This document shows positions 27,245 through 36,930 of a stretch of 64,000 nt of DNA, piece after piece. The notes beneath the pieces were generated by a model. That model ran no database searches, was not told where the DNA came from, and saw only the letters and a list, made by a program, of their open reading frames with translations. A program made the position numbers and the translations under genes. Positions within the stretch are counted from its first letter, which is position 1, and every line of letters starts with the position of its first letter. Where the stretch lies: assembly GCA_963555775.3 (NCBI GenBank), contig CAUVWY020000010.1, positions 1,240,001-1,304,000 on the forward strand, read 5' to 3'. This DNA comes from JAJEDW01 sp963555775 (GTDB lineage Bacteria; Acidobacteriota; Terriglobia; 20CM-2-55-15).

Positions 27245-28774
27245 CTAGAACTTCATCGTGACGAACCCCACAAAACGAGGGTCGATCGGTTTTCCGACAA
27301 GAGGCTCCAGATCCGCGCGCAACGTCTCGAGCCAATCGCCGAGGATTTCGCGCAACTCCTCCGGAACTTCCGGCACGCGAATCCTCACGCCGTCGGCGAT
27401 CATGCTCTTTAACGCCTGGGACTCAACCGCTGTCGGCTCAAAACGCCCCGAAATGGCCAACTGAATCACCGCCGTGTTGAAAGCCTGCCGCAGCGTGGTC
27501 TCTATCGACGGTCCGAACTCATCGAGGAAAAATCGGGATACGATTCGAATCTTGTCCAGACGGACTGCGGCGGCCTCGACCTCGGACAGTTCGCGAAAGT
27601 GACGATAACGCCCCGCATCCCACAACAGGGGCTTGAACCGTGCCAGACCGGCCACGAATTCCTGGTCGGGATGCTCCAGGAGTTCGGGTTTGAAACCTGG
27701 AATACGGGCCATCTTTTCGACCGTTCCGCGCAAACCCGCAAGCAGGTCAAAACCGGATTTGAACAGCCACTGTACGTGATTCTTCAATAGCAGGTCGGCC
27801 GCGACGGCGGCGTCTCCACCGGACAGGTGTTCGAGACCGATCGTCAGGAAATCCCGCATTTCTCCCAGAGCCGTGCGGATACCCTCAACTTCGCCCAGGT
27901 TCACGAGGTTTGCGGAGAGAACCCTGTTTCCCAGAGCGGTCAATTCTTCGGCAAGCCGGTCGGCCGCATCGCCGGACACCCGCCCCATGGCCGCCAACAG
28001 AAAACCGCCTTCGGCCAGGGAATCGGCAAAAACCGTGGGGAGAGATTGCGGTGGGTCCTCTCCGGGGATGCCGTCTTCTTCCCGCTCGCGCGGCCGCACC
28101 GGGGCCTCGCCGTTTGCCGGGCCCGCGTAAATCGAAAGCGCCTCGTAATAATCCACGAAACCATGGACATCCAGCCGGCGCACCTTGTTCTGGTACGCCA
28201 TTTCTTCAAGTTCGGTCCGTGTCGTGTAGCGCACTTTCCGGAGCAACTTGTATCCCAGCCCGGGGTTATGACTTAGCACCACGTCCAGAATCAGCCCGCA
28301 AATCGTGGCCGCATCCCCGGCGTCATCAATTCGCACCGCCAACGTGTTGTCGGGCGTATACATCAGTTCCCCCGCCGGAGGCGGGTCGTCGCGGTCGAGT
28401 TCATACACCGTGATCAGGTCCTTCATGAACAGTGCGACCACATCGTCGTCGATACCCGCCAACGCCTCGGACGCCAACTCCGGCCCCCCCTGGACAAAGG
28501 CGGCGATCCACTCCATGAACGGCTTGCGTACGAAACTGTCCTTTCTCCAACAGTCCAGATCGACGAAACCGCGAATCTGCTTCGCGCTCGCCAGCGACAG
28601 CAGTTCAAAGGAATCGGCAAGGCCAATGGACTTCAGCGTGAAAAAGACCTGCTCGAACGACGATGCCCGGACCGCATCCGCCGCATTGGGCATGCACAGG
28701 AAATCTTCCAGTTCCTCGCGATCCCGAATCCGGATACCGGAACCCATCAGCGGGTTGAACGCCTCTTTGGCCAT
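27245..28774 (-). CDS. DUF6178-like protein of unknown function
   Basis: The start at 28774 (MAKEAFNPL) is chosen over a longer open frame reaching 29785 because the extra part is antisense to the RNB ribonuclease gene and has no coding character. A TACATT box lies 6 nt before this ATG. The 509-residue product is mostly helical, with motifs SIGLADSFELLSLASAKQIR, FVDLDCWRKDSF and LITVYELDRDD, which I recognise as the DUF6178 pattern. No catalytic motif is apparent. Confidence 0.62.
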   Translation of the reverse strand: MAKEAFNPLMGSGIRIRDREELEDFLCMPNAADAVRASSFEQVFFTLKSIGLADSFELLSLASAKQIRGFVDLDCWRKDSFVRKPFMEWIAAFVQGGPELASEALAGIDDDVVALFMKDLITVYELDRDDPPPAGELMYTPDNTLAVRIDDAGDAATICGLILDVVLSHNPGLGYKLLRKVRYTTRTELEEMAYQNKVRRLDVHGFVDYYEALSIYAGPANGEAPVRPREREEDGIPGEDPPQSLPTVFADSLAEGGFLLAAMGRVSGDAADRLAEELTALGNRVLSANLVNLGEVEGIRTALGEMRDFLTIGLEHLSGGDAAVAADLLLKNHVQWLFKSGFDLLAGLRGTVEKMARIPGFKPELLEHPDQEFVAGLARFKPLLWDAGRYRHFRELSEVEAAAVRLDKIRIVSRFFLDEFGPSIETTLRQAFNTAVIQLAISGRFEPTAVESQALKSMIADGVRIRVPEVPEELREILGDWLETLRADLEPLVGKPIDPRFVGFVTMKF

Positions 28775-28819
28775 GCACTCAATGTAGCACGCCCCAACGC
28801 ACTCGCCGGACACCTGGGA

Positions 28820-29025
28820 TAACAGCCTGTGGCAGGACCCTTCAGGGTCCTGCCACCGACTGCTATGGGTTACCGCGGCATCGGGCCAGCTGCCACGTTG
28901 CCCCTCCTCGATCGGTGATGGCATCGACTTGATCGATGCGGGGCATCGACTTCGTCGCGGTGCCTCGCATACGGCCCAATGACGTTCGTAACGCGATCCC
29001 TGCAGGGTTCCACCACGGGCTGATA
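28820..29025. repeat. Family-4 inverted-repeat element, copy 1
   Basis: The ends are TAACAGCCTGTGGCAGGACC and GGGTTCCACCACGGGCTGAT, imperfect inverted repeats. The interior has a second inverted motif GGCATCGA. A relative lies at 54422-54700. The right end is 11 bp before the GTG start of the RNB gene. Confidence 0.7.
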
Positions 29026-29035
29026 AGATGCGGGC

Positions 29036-30985
29036 GTGGATCTGGATGGACACATCGTCGAGTTCCTGGATTCGGGATCGCTTCGCCTGGGCTACGTTCG
29101 CAAGCGCGAACATCGAAAGGTTCGGATCGTCGATCCTCGTGGGCGACAGTCCAGCGTCCACGTCTCCAGAGTCGTCGTGGTGCACCGGAACGCCTCGGAG
29201 GAAGAGTTTCGGAAGTCGGCGCCGGATATCCTGACAACCGTCAGCGCGCGCGCGGATGAAATAGACCTTGAATTGCTCTGGGACTCGACCCAGGCAAGCG
29301 GCCGTGCCTATACGCTCCTTGAACTGACCGGGCAATACTTCGCGGAGGTTTCGCCGGAGTTGCAGTCGGCAATGTTTCGCGCACTCGAAAAGGACACCCT
29401 CCTGTTCAAACGCAAGGGTACGGAATTTCAACCGCGCCCCGTCGAACAGGTCGCTTCCGAACGGCTCCGGATCGAACGGGCGCGCGAAAATGAAACCTTC
29501 AGGAACCGCGTCGCCGACATGATCCGCCGCGCGCTCGCGGGCGACGAGCCTCTGGACGAGCCGGAATGGGAAGCAACGACCGACCGCCTGGAACGGTGGC
29601 TGCGCCAGCGCGAGAAGGACGAAGTCGGAACGATCTTCGAACAGATCACGGGAACGCACCAGGCACGCGAAGCCGCCTATGACCTGCTGGTCCGGTTGGG
29701 CCGGATCGAGAACAGCGAAGACCGCTTCCTGCTGATTCGAGGCTTCCCCACCGCCTTTCGGACCGAAGCATGGGACGCCGCCCAACAGTTGGATTCAACT
29801 ATCGACAAAGAGGATCGGGCGGATTGGACGGCCCATCGCGCGATCGCCATCGATGACGAGAGCACCGTCGAGGTCGATGACGCGTTGACGGTGCTGAGGG
29901 GGGACAACCACACGCTGGTGGGTATCCACATCGCCGATGTCGCGGCGTTTACGGTCAAGGGAGACGCCCTGGACCGGGAAGCTGCCCGGCGAACGGCCAC
30001 TTTATACCTGCCGAACGTCTCGGTTCCGATGTTTCCCGAGCGGTTGTCGACCGACCTGTCGAGCCTCGTGCCCGGCGCCCGGCGGCCGGCGTTCACCATC
30101 GCGGCGCGTTTCGACTCCGCCGATACGCTCGAAAGCTTCGAGATCTCCCGGTCCGTCATCGAGGTTTCGGGGCGGATGACCTATGAAGCGGCCGACGAGG
30201 CGTTGTCGGCGGGCGAACCTGCGATGACCCGGCTGCACGCCATCGCAGAGAAGCTGCATGCGGCCCGCAGCGCATCCGGCGCCCAGACGCACAAACGACC
30301 CGAAATCAAGGTCCGCGTGCGGGGCGACGACATCCAGGTCCATCGCATCGATGTCGAAACGCCTTCCCGCCTGATCGTCAGCGAAATGATGATTCTCGCA
30401 AACAGGATCTCCGCCGATCACGCCACCCTGCAGAACATCCCCGTCATCTACCGAACGCAGGAGTCCCCCGAACAACAGCCCCCCGACACGACGGGCCTTC
30501 CGGAAGCCATTCGGTTCGAACTGCTTCGCAAAAGCTTCAAGCGGTCGCGCCTGTCGTTGTCTCCCGCCCCGCACTCGGGACTGGGGGTACGGGCTTACAC
30601 CCAGATGTCGTCCCCCATTCGCCGGTACGCGGATCTGGTGACGCAACGCCAGTTCGCCGCCGCCATGCGCGGCCAGCCGTTTCCTTACGACACCGACGAA
30701 CTCTTTCGAATCATCACGTCGGCTGAAGCGACGGAAGTCGAAATCCGGCAGCTCGAACAAACGTCGACAACCTACTGGGTACTGACCTATCTATCGCGGG
30801 AAAAATCGGGCAAGCCGCTGACCGCGACGGTTCTGGACCATCGGGGCACGGTCGAATTGACCGACTATCTGGTGCGCGGCAAGGCGCCCGCATCCGAAGA
30901 TTGGCCGGTGGGCGAGATCGTCAACGTCGAAATCGAATCGATTCGGCCAATGGCCGGAGAAGTTCGATTCAAGGTGTGCATGTGA
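29036..30985 (+). CDS. RNB-domain exoribonuclease (RNase II/R family)
   Basis: This 649-residue protein starts with GTG. An N-terminal region of small beta and helical domains is followed by the RNB catalytic domain: AIDDESTVEVDDAL supplies the metal-binding aspartates, and SSPIRRYADLVTQRQ is the RNB signature. A C-terminal S1-like segment is short. It degrades RNA 3' to 5'. The length is between RNase II and RNase R, so I do not assign a gene symbol. The promoter region is occupied by the family-4 element. Confidence 0.88.
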   Translation: MDLDGHIVEFLDSGSLRLGYVRKREHRKVRIVDPRGRQSSVHVSRVVVVHRNASEEEFRKSAPDILTTVSARADEIDLELLWDSTQASGRAYTLLELTGQYFAEVSPELQSAMFRALEKDTLLFKRKGTEFQPRPVEQVASERLRIERARENETFRNRVADMIRRALAGDEPLDEPEWEATTDRLERWLRQREKDEVGTIFEQITGTHQAREAAYDLLVRLGRIENSEDRFLLIRGFPTAFRTEAWDAAQQLDSTIDKEDRADWTAHRAIAIDDESTVEVDDALTVLRGDNHTLVGIHIADVAAFTVKGDALDREAARRTATLYLPNVSVPMFPERLSTDLSSLVPGARRPAFTIAARFDSADTLESFEISRSVIEVSGRMTYEAADEALSAGEPAMTRLHAIAEKLHAARSASGAQTHKRPEIKVRVRGDDIQVHRIDVETPSRLIVSEMMILANRISADHATLQNIPVIYRTQESPEQQPPDTTGLPEAIRFELLRKSFKRSRLSLSPAPHSGLGVRAYTQMSSPIRRYADLVTQRQFAAAMRGQPFPYDTDELFRIITSAEATEVEIRQLEQTSTTYWVLTYLSREKSGKPLTATVLDHRGTVELTDYLVRGKAPASEDWPVGEIVNVEIESIRPMAGEVRFKVCM

Positions 30986-31052
30986 GGAATCGGAACGAGA
31001 AGGGCGATTGACCGGGAACGACACCGTGACAAACCCGGCACCTCCCCTCCGG

Positions 31053-31229
31053 TCAAAAATCGCTGCAGGATTTGAAATAGCCGCATCGCGGACACTTCAG
31101 CTTGCAGTTGTGAGACCCCATGTCCGCGTCGCAGTTGGGGCAGGTTCGCTCGATCGCCTCAAGGTTCGGTCGAACCGGCGCCGGGGCTTCGTCCGGCTCA
31201 GTGATAGTAGCCTTCCTGCGAATCGTCAT
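31053..31229 (-). CDS. Small zinc-ribbon protein
   Basis: The likely product starts at MTIRRKATITE and is 58 residues. The C-terminal half is a zinc ribbon with CPNCDADMGSHNC and CPRCGYFKSC. The start lies inside the end of the upstream gene (31198-31923), suggesting translational coupling. Function unknown. Confidence 0.65.
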   Translation of the reverse strand: MTIRRKATITEPDEAPAPVRPNLEAIERTCPNCDADMGSHNCKLKCPRCGYFKSCSDF

Positions 31230-31923
31230 CCCCGCGGTCGTACTTCCGATGGTCGCACTCGTCGCGGCAATCGTCCCAACCGACGCCTCGGTCATCGGAC
31301 CATTCCTCCGTCGGCGCGGTATCCGTCGATTCCTTTCCCTGAAGCGACTCTTCCTGCTCGTTGCCGAAGTAATCGGCAAGGTGTCCGAGAATGGCGCCAG
31401 CGTCGCCCGGACTGCCTTCGAACGTCGTGATGCAGCGGGAGCGGCGCCATCCCTTTCCGTGCTTGACGCCGATAATGATGTATTGATCGAAGAAACCCGT
31501 GTCCTTCAGGAACCGGACCGCGGACTCAGGAGTGAATTCGTTGGTTCGGAACTCACATACGCTGATCAGGTCACGGAGTCGCTGCGTGTCATCCGGCTCG
31601 AAACTCTCAATGAAGGGTTCCAGGCCATGAACTTCGGCCTCGGCGGGAGGCAGTCCGTCCGATGACAACGCCTCCAACTGGGCACGCACGAACTCACCGA
31701 GGGCAGAGTCGACGAATCCCTCGATTACGGGTCCACCGGACGGACGCGACTGACAGAATACCTGCTCGCGAGGGACCAGATTCCCTCCATCGTCGATCGA
31801 TGCGAGCAGGGCCGCTTCTTCCAAAGTCGGGAACTGAAATGTGATCGGCCGTATGGCGGTTCGGCGGTTGCTGGTGCCAGCGTTGAAAACCGTGTTTCGA
31901 ATCCGGAACCGTACCTCAACCAT
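31198..31923 (-). CDS. Hypothetical acidic protein
   Basis: This 241-residue protein starts 9 nt after a GGGGGG-type ribosome site. The N-terminus reads VEVRFRIRNTVFNAG and the C-terminus is very acidic and His-rich. No family recognised. It overlaps the zinc-ribbon gene by 32 nt. Confidence 0.6.
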   Translation of the reverse strand: MVEVRFRIRNTVFNAGTSNRRTAIRPITFQFPTLEEAALLASIDDGGNLVPREQVFCQSRPSGGPVIEGFVDSALGEFVRAQLEALSSDGLPPAEAEVHGLEPFIESFEPDDTQRLRDLISVCEFRTNEFTPESAVRFLKDTGFFDQYIIIGVKHGKGWRRSRCITTFEGSPGDAGAILGHLADYFGNEQEESLQGKESTDTAPTEEWSDDRGVGWDDCRDECDHRKYDRGDDDSQEGYYH

Positions 31924-32013
31924 CTATTCACCCCCCAAGGGATTTTTACCGTTATGAGGGACGAACCGGACATATGGGGTCCATCTACTTGTATTTATCC
32001 AACTTCTTGTATC

Positions 32014-32195
32014 TGACCCGCATTTCTCACGAGTTGTCTGCTGCAGCGCCGGATCCATCCGCCAGTGCCGCGTTCCGCTTCGTCGGGCTCCTCGACGTAC
32101 CGTCAAGTACGCCTCCGGCGCCCTCCCGGCGCGCGCCTTGCTCTGACGGCGTCTCCGACTCTTCGCGACGAAAACCCGAGAGAAAGGCGGGCTAA
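32014..32195. repeat. Family-2 inverted-repeat element, copy A
   Basis: The left end TGACCCGCATTTCTCACGAG is an imperfect inverted copy of the right end, which contains CCGAGAGAAAGGCGGGCTA. It runs reversed relative to the copies at 43555 and 57364. It fills most of the gap between 31923 and 32330. Confidence 0.8.
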
Positions 32196-32329
32196 GTGTT
32201 TTTTGGAATCGATTCGGGCGGTGCACGCCGAGAGGTTCCGAAGCAGGAAATCCGGCTGATTCAAGAACTCCACGGGACGGAATTCAAGGTCGGGAAGATC
32301 GGCCGCGATCTGTGCGACGGCGGGTGAAC

Positions 32330-32644
32330 CTACGGTTGAGGAACTGATTCCAGGATCAACGTCTCGAGCCGTGTCACTCGCTCGTTGAGTTCGTAGACCT
32401 GTCGATCGAGGCGATCGAGACGGTCAAGCGTCTGCGACTGGAAGGCGGCAATCTGACTTTGCGTCTGCGACTGGAGCGCAATCATGAGGCCCCCGATAGC
32501 AACGATGAGGGTCAGCGTCTGCACCCAATCCTTCACGAGTTGATAAGTAGCATGGGACGCGGCAATCTTCAATGCCCGCGGAGGCGTCCGTATCGATAAA
32601 AATGTGTTGCGTTCCCGACTGGAGTTCGTTTGAGGGTCCGGCAA
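32330..32644 (-). CDS. Small membrane/coiled-coil protein
   Basis: A TTG at 32644 is the first plausible start not overlapping the upstream gene, which ends at 32664. One hydrophobic segment (LTLIVAIGGLMIALQSQ) is followed by a heptad-like coiled coil (LDRLDRLDRQVYELNERVTR). The start is uncertain. Function unknown. Confidence 0.5.
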   Translation of the reverse strand: MPDPQTNSSRERNTFLSIRTPPRALKIAASHATYQLVKDWVQTLTLIVAIGGLMIALQSQTQSQIAAFQSQTLDRLDRLDRQVYELNERVTRLETLILESVPQP

Positions 32645-32663
32645 CCCTTGCCGATTCGTCTTA

Positions 32664-33527
32664 TTAATCGACGCGATACCCTTCGCGCGCGCGGATTTGG
32701 ACCGCCCGTCCGGGAACCTGAACTTCGACCGTGTGGTAGCCGGGATTGGGGGGCGCGTGGTAGCCCAGATAGTATTGCCGGCCCAGATCGTCCCGTATCT
32801 CGTTGAGCGCGTCCGCGACTTCGCCTCCAGGGCCCGTAACGACGACACGCCCTCCGGTTGCCGATGCCAGACCTTCAAGGGTATATCGGTCTACCAGTAT
32901 CTCCGGACCGATGGCAATGAAGTAAAGCATCGCCATGCTGGTTTCGGCGGCGCGAATCACTTCGCGATAAGATCGATTGCTGCGGTTGTCCGTACCGTCG
33001 GTCAGGACAATCAGAGCTTGGCGCTCGTGAACCGCTTGACGAATCTCGTCGATTCCCGAGTACAGCGCGTCGAAAAGGACCGACGTTCCGAAGGCACGCA
33101 GCCTGTCGAGCGCGCCCCCAAGCCGCCGGCGATCGTCATCGACATCGTGGATGACGCGGACGCTGGACGCGAAAGACATCACGAAGACATCGTCGGGCGG
33201 ACTCAAGGCCTGGATGAACCCCGGCAATTCGGATTTGACCGACCGCAGGACAGCCGATGAACTCCCGCTTTTGTCCACCAGAATCCCGAGGCTCGTGGCC
33301 AGACCGTCATGTGCCTCGAACACTTCGACGGGCACCTCGCGGCCGTCTTCAAATACTCGAAAGTCTCCGGCCGTCAATCCATCGACGAAACGGCCATCCC
33401 CATCCTGGACCGTCGCGATTATGTTGACCAGGTTGACGTCGACCTCTATCGTTCGCGGGTCGGAAGGTCCCTGCAGGAAAACGAGCAGGGCCATGAACAT
33501 GAAGGCGGCGGGGGGATGGGACATCAT
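32664..33527 (-). CDS. Secreted VWFA-domain protein (Acidobacteria-type)
   Basis: This 287-residue protein has a signal peptide (FMFMALLVFLQG) and then an N-terminal beta region (VNLVNIIATVQDGDGRFVDG, FRVFEDGREVPVEVF), followed by a von Willebrand A domain with MIDAS residues ILVDKSGSSS and IVLTDGTDNRSNRS. The layout is that of the VWFA-related proteins abundant in Acidobacteriota. Its ATG overlaps the stop of the upstream spermidine-synthase-like gene (4 nt), so the two form an operon. Confidence 0.85.
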   Translation of the reverse strand: MMSHPPAAFMFMALLVFLQGPSDPRTIEVDVNLVNIIATVQDGDGRFVDGLTAGDFRVFEDGREVPVEVFEAHDGLATSLGILVDKSGSSSAVLRSVKSELPGFIQALSPPDDVFVMSFASSVRVIHDVDDDRRRLGGALDRLRAFGTSVLFDALYSGIDEIRQAVHERQALIVLTDGTDNRSNRSYREVIRAAETSMAMLYFIAIGPEILVDRYTLEGLASATGGRVVVTGPGGEVADALNEIRDDLGRQYYLGYHAPPNPGYHTVEVQVPGRAVQIRAREGYRVD

Positions 33528-36500
33528 TGCCGTAAGGCGGCACGGGCTTCCCGGCGACGCTTGTATATTTCGGTATCCGTCGGGAAAATGCGCGCCCCCT
33601 TATCGAGCACGCGCAACGCGTCGGCCCAACGATCCTGGCCCGAGTAGATTCCAGCCAGTCTCCAGTAGATTTCGGAGTCGCGGTCGACCGCGTACACGGT
33701 CAGAAATTCAAGGAGGTCCGCCGCCGCATCCAAGTCGCCCTGCCCCTCGTACACTTCAGCAAGACGCATGCGTGCCAGATAGGCATAGGGCTCCAACTCG
33801 AGCGCATAGTTGAAGGCCTCAAGGGCATCTACCTCGCGGCCCGCGGCAACCATGTATTCGCCCAGCAATTCCCAGAAAAAGGATTCGGGATAGGGATCGG
33901 TCTCGATATAACGTTCCATCCACAGGACTGCCTGATCCCACTCACGCTCCAGGGCGTAGAGTTCCGCCAACCTCAGCAGAAAGTCGGGTCGCTCGGGCGC
34001 CACAATGACCGCCCGGCGATAGCGCTCGATCGCGGACTCCCGATCGCCCTGCCGTTGGGCCATCCGCGCCCACAACTCCTCGCGAGAACCGGCGTATCGA
34101 TCCAGGATTCCCGCCGCCGCCTCGGCGGAAACAAGCGATTCTTCCACGACTTCGTACTGATTCGAGTTCAGGTTCAATCGCGCCATCGAAATGAACAAGC
34201 TGTCGTCATTGACCCGAAGAGTGTCGGCCAATTCCTCGACGACCCTGGCCGCGGAATCCAGGTCGCCGTTTTCAAGGAACGGTTCCATCATGGCCACGTA
34301 GGCCCTTTCGCGATATTCGTCCGGAATGCCCGCGGGGAGCAACTCGGTCTTGTACTCGTTCAGCAGTTCGACGTTCATCCCCGAAGTGTCGGAAAACAGG
34401 TTGCGCGGGGCGTTGAACTCGAGCAGCGGAAGGTCGTCGGTGTTTCTTTGGGCGCCCGTCGCCACCGTTCGCACCTCATCGCTCGACAGCGTGTAAAACG
34501 ACATGATTTCCATGGGATCCATCATGGACAGGTGATGCCTGAAGTCCTGTTTCAACGATTCGTCGTTCTCGAAGATTCGCTCGACGCGCGCCAGATCGAG
34601 GTTGAGGGGTTGACGACTGCCGATCAGAACCAGGTCGCCGACCCCCATGTTCCATGCGGTCACTTCGGGGAATTGACGCTGGAACTCTCCAAGAACCATG
34701 CGAACGTCATCGGGCGACAATTCGTAGAGTTGAACCCACTGCGCAATGATTCCATCCGGTTCGAGCGCGGCCGCGGCCAGTTCGTAGAACTCCGCCGTGA
34801 ACAGGCTCCCGACACCGGCGATCCATGGATTGGACGGCTCCGAGATAATAACGTCATAGGTGTTGTCGCTGACGTTGAGGAAGTTTCGCGCGTCGCCGGT
34901 AATAATGTTGACCTTGGGGTGGTCGTAGCTCCTCCGATTGAACCTTTCGAAGTACGGGCCGGCGCCCAGAACGGCGGGTTCGATTTCGACGCAGTCGACA
35001 ATCAGGGTCTCCGGAAAGACCGTGGCGGCTCCGGTCGTCACTCCACTGCCGTAACCGACCACCAGCGTGCGTTCCGGAGAGGGGTGGTAGAACCCGGGAA
35101 GCAGGCCGATCATGAGTTGGGTGGTCATGTCGCGGCCGTTGGATGCGTCCACCTTGCCGTTGGTCCTCAAGCCAAAGTAGTTGTTGCCGCGACGAACCGA
35201 AATGCTGGCGTTGTTCCCTTCGTCGAAGTAAACGACGTCCGTATCGGCATAGTGTTCGGACATGGTCAGGTAGGGGCGCGTATCGAACTGGCTCGAATAC
35301 ACCAACACTCCCCTGTCAAGAACCTCCGGCGACCAGAAAACGCCGCCCATCATCGAAACCGTCGACACCAGCAGTACGGCGACTGCGCCCCAACGCGCGA
35401 TGGCGGCCCGGCCCCGCTGTTCGGACAGAAGCAGCAAGGCGATCCCCGCATTCAGGAACAGGCCCACCAGTATGGTCCTCTCGGTGCCGATCAAGGGGAT
35501 CAACGCGAAACCCGCGATCAGCGAACCGAAAATCGCACCCAGCGTGTTCACCGAATAAATGCCGCCGACGCGGCGGCCCAGGAATTGCAGGCGATTGGAA
35601 TAAAGCTGCGCGGCGATGGGAAACGTGGCGCCCATGAAAAACGTCGAGATAATCATCAGCGAGGCGCTGACGACAAACTGGATGGTGAGGACCGCCGGGA
35701 ACGAGTAGTACAACGCCCGAATCAAGGAGACCAGCAGATACGGAGCAACGAGATAGCCAACAAGAAACACGAGAGCTCCCGCCGCGATTCCCAACTGCAC
35801 CAGGCCCAGCATCGAGATGCTGGCCTTCGGACGAAAACGGCTTGCCCAGGCGCTTCCCAGCGCGATGCCCACCAGGAACGTCACCAGCATGATCGAAAAC
35901 GCGTAGGTTGAGCTGCCGATGATGGCCGTCAGAGCGCGCGTCCAGGCGACTTCGTACGTCATCGCGACGAATCCGGACACGAGCAGAGCGGCCAGAACCA
36001 GGCGGTCTTGCGCGCCGGATGCTTGTGAATCGGAGACCGGTTCGACCCCGGCGCCGTCATCTTCGCCCGCGCTGCCCGCAAACTCGGGAAGAGGTTCCCG
36101 GCCCAGGTCCAGGCGGATGGCAAGGAGTCCCAGACCGATGTTCAGAGCCGCAATCCAGGTGGTTGTCAACTGACTCCCCAAACCGGGAATAAGCAGCAGC
36201 GCCGCCCCCAGCGTCCCCACCGCGGCGCCGAACGTATTGAGGGCGTAGAGCGTTCCGAGCCTGGATTCAACCTCGGCCATGTTCCGCACGAAGTACCGGC
36301 TGAGTACGGGTAGCGTTCCGCCCATCAGGAACGTCGGAACGACCATGATCGCGAACGACGACAGAAAACGGACCAGCAAATCGGCGCCCGGAAGCGCTTC
36401 CAGAGACGGCGCGATCGCCCAGTAAACGGTGTCCATCGAACGGAATGCCACGGGGACCAGAAAGGCCGAGATGCCGATCAGGATCTCCAAAATCCCATAA

Positions 36501-36706
36501 AGCCGAAGCGGCCGCTCGTACCGGTCGACAAACCGGCCGAGCAACCAACTGCCCAACGCCAACCCGCCCATGAAGGCACCGATAACGGTGGCGATCGAAA
36601 ACGATGTATTACCGAAAACAAGGCCGGTCAGGCGGACCCATATGACTTCGTAGACCAAGCTCGTGGCGCCCGATGCAAAAAAGATCAGATAGAGGAGACG
36701 TGTCAT
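33524..36706 (-). CDS. Membrane spermidine-synthase-like protein with C-terminal TPRs
   Basis: This 1060-residue fusion has three parts. Residues ~1-450 form about a dozen membrane segments of the type found in spermidine-synthase-like transporters. Residues ~510-700 form a class I methyltransferase-like/spermidine synthase domain (TLVVGYGSGVTTGAA, IVDCVEIEPAVLG, NIITGDARNFL, DVIISEPSNPWIAG). The rest is TPR repeats (YRRAVIVAPERPDFLLRLAE and similar). Known members are mostly uncharacterised; the acceptor is unknown. Coupled to the VWFA gene. Confidence 0.85.
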   Translation of the reverse strand: MTRLLYLIFFASGATSLVYEVIWVRLTGLVFGNTSFSIATVIGAFMGGLALGSWLLGRFVDRYERPLRLYGILEILIGISAFLVPVAFRSMDTVYWAIAPSLEALPGADLLVRFLSSFAIMVVPTFLMGGTLPVLSRYFVRNMAEVESRLGTLYALNTFGAAVGTLGAALLLIPGLGSQLTTTWIAALNIGLGLLAIRLDLGREPLPEFAGSAGEDDGAGVEPVSDSQASGAQDRLVLAALLVSGFVAMTYEVAWTRALTAIIGSSTYAFSIMLVTFLVGIALGSAWASRFRPKASISMLGLVQLGIAAGALVFLVGYLVAPYLLVSLIRALYYSFPAVLTIQFVVSASLMIISTFFMGATFPIAAQLYSNRLQFLGRRVGGIYSVNTLGAIFGSLIAGFALIPLIGTERTILVGLFLNAGIALLLLSEQRGRAAIARWGAVAVLLVSTVSMMGGVFWSPEVLDRGVLVYSSQFDTRPYLTMSEHYADTDVVYFDEGNNASISVRRGNNYFGLRTNGKVDASNGRDMTTQLMIGLLPGFYHPSPERTLVVGYGSGVTTGAATVFPETLIVDCVEIEPAVLGAGPYFERFNRRSYDHPKVNIITGDARNFLNVSDNTYDVIISEPSNPWIAGVGSLFTAEFYELAAAALEPDGIIAQWVQLYELSPDDVRMVLGEFQRQFPEVTAWNMGVGDLVLIGSRQPLNLDLARVERIFENDESLKQDFRHHLSMMDPMEIMSFYTLSSDEVRTVATGAQRNTDDLPLLEFNAPRNLFSDTSGMNVELLNEYKTELLPAGIPDEYRERAYVAMMEPFLENGDLDSAARVVEELADTLRVNDDSLFISMARLNLNSNQYEVVEESLVSAEAAAGILDRYAGSREELWARMAQRQGDRESAIERYRRAVIVAPERPDFLLRLAELYALEREWDQAVLWMERYIETDPYPESFFWELLGEYMVAAGREVDALEAFNYALELEPYAYLARMRLAEVYEGQGDLDAAADLLEFLTVYAVDRDSEIYWRLAGIYSGQDRWADALRVLDKGARIFPTDTEIYKRRREARAALRQ

Positions 36707-36930
36707 GACGTTTTAGCAGGTTAAAACAGCCGGGGGAAGATGCATAGTCCACATTTTGAAGCCCGCTTTTTCAACCGGACGCCGCAGGGCGCGAAACCAG
36801 GCCCACTGACGCCGTCCTGACCGGCCCGCCGCCTTGTGGACCGAGACGTGGTCGAGACGCGGGCGAAGGTTCCATGCGGTTGAAAACTATCTGGTCGCCT
36901 GCAAGCGGCACCCAATGTCCGCGTCAACAA

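Noticed and set aside
28775..29785. N-terminal extension of the DUF6178-like frame
   Set aside because: It runs antisense through the family-4 repeat and the start of the RNB ribonuclease gene and lacks coding features; the ATG at 28774 with an upstream -10-like box is better.
34055..35911. 618-residue plus-strand frame antisense to the spermidine-synthase-like gene
   Set aside because: The minus-strand gene has clear membrane, AdoMet and TPR motifs; the antisense frame has low-complexity composition and no recognisable domain.
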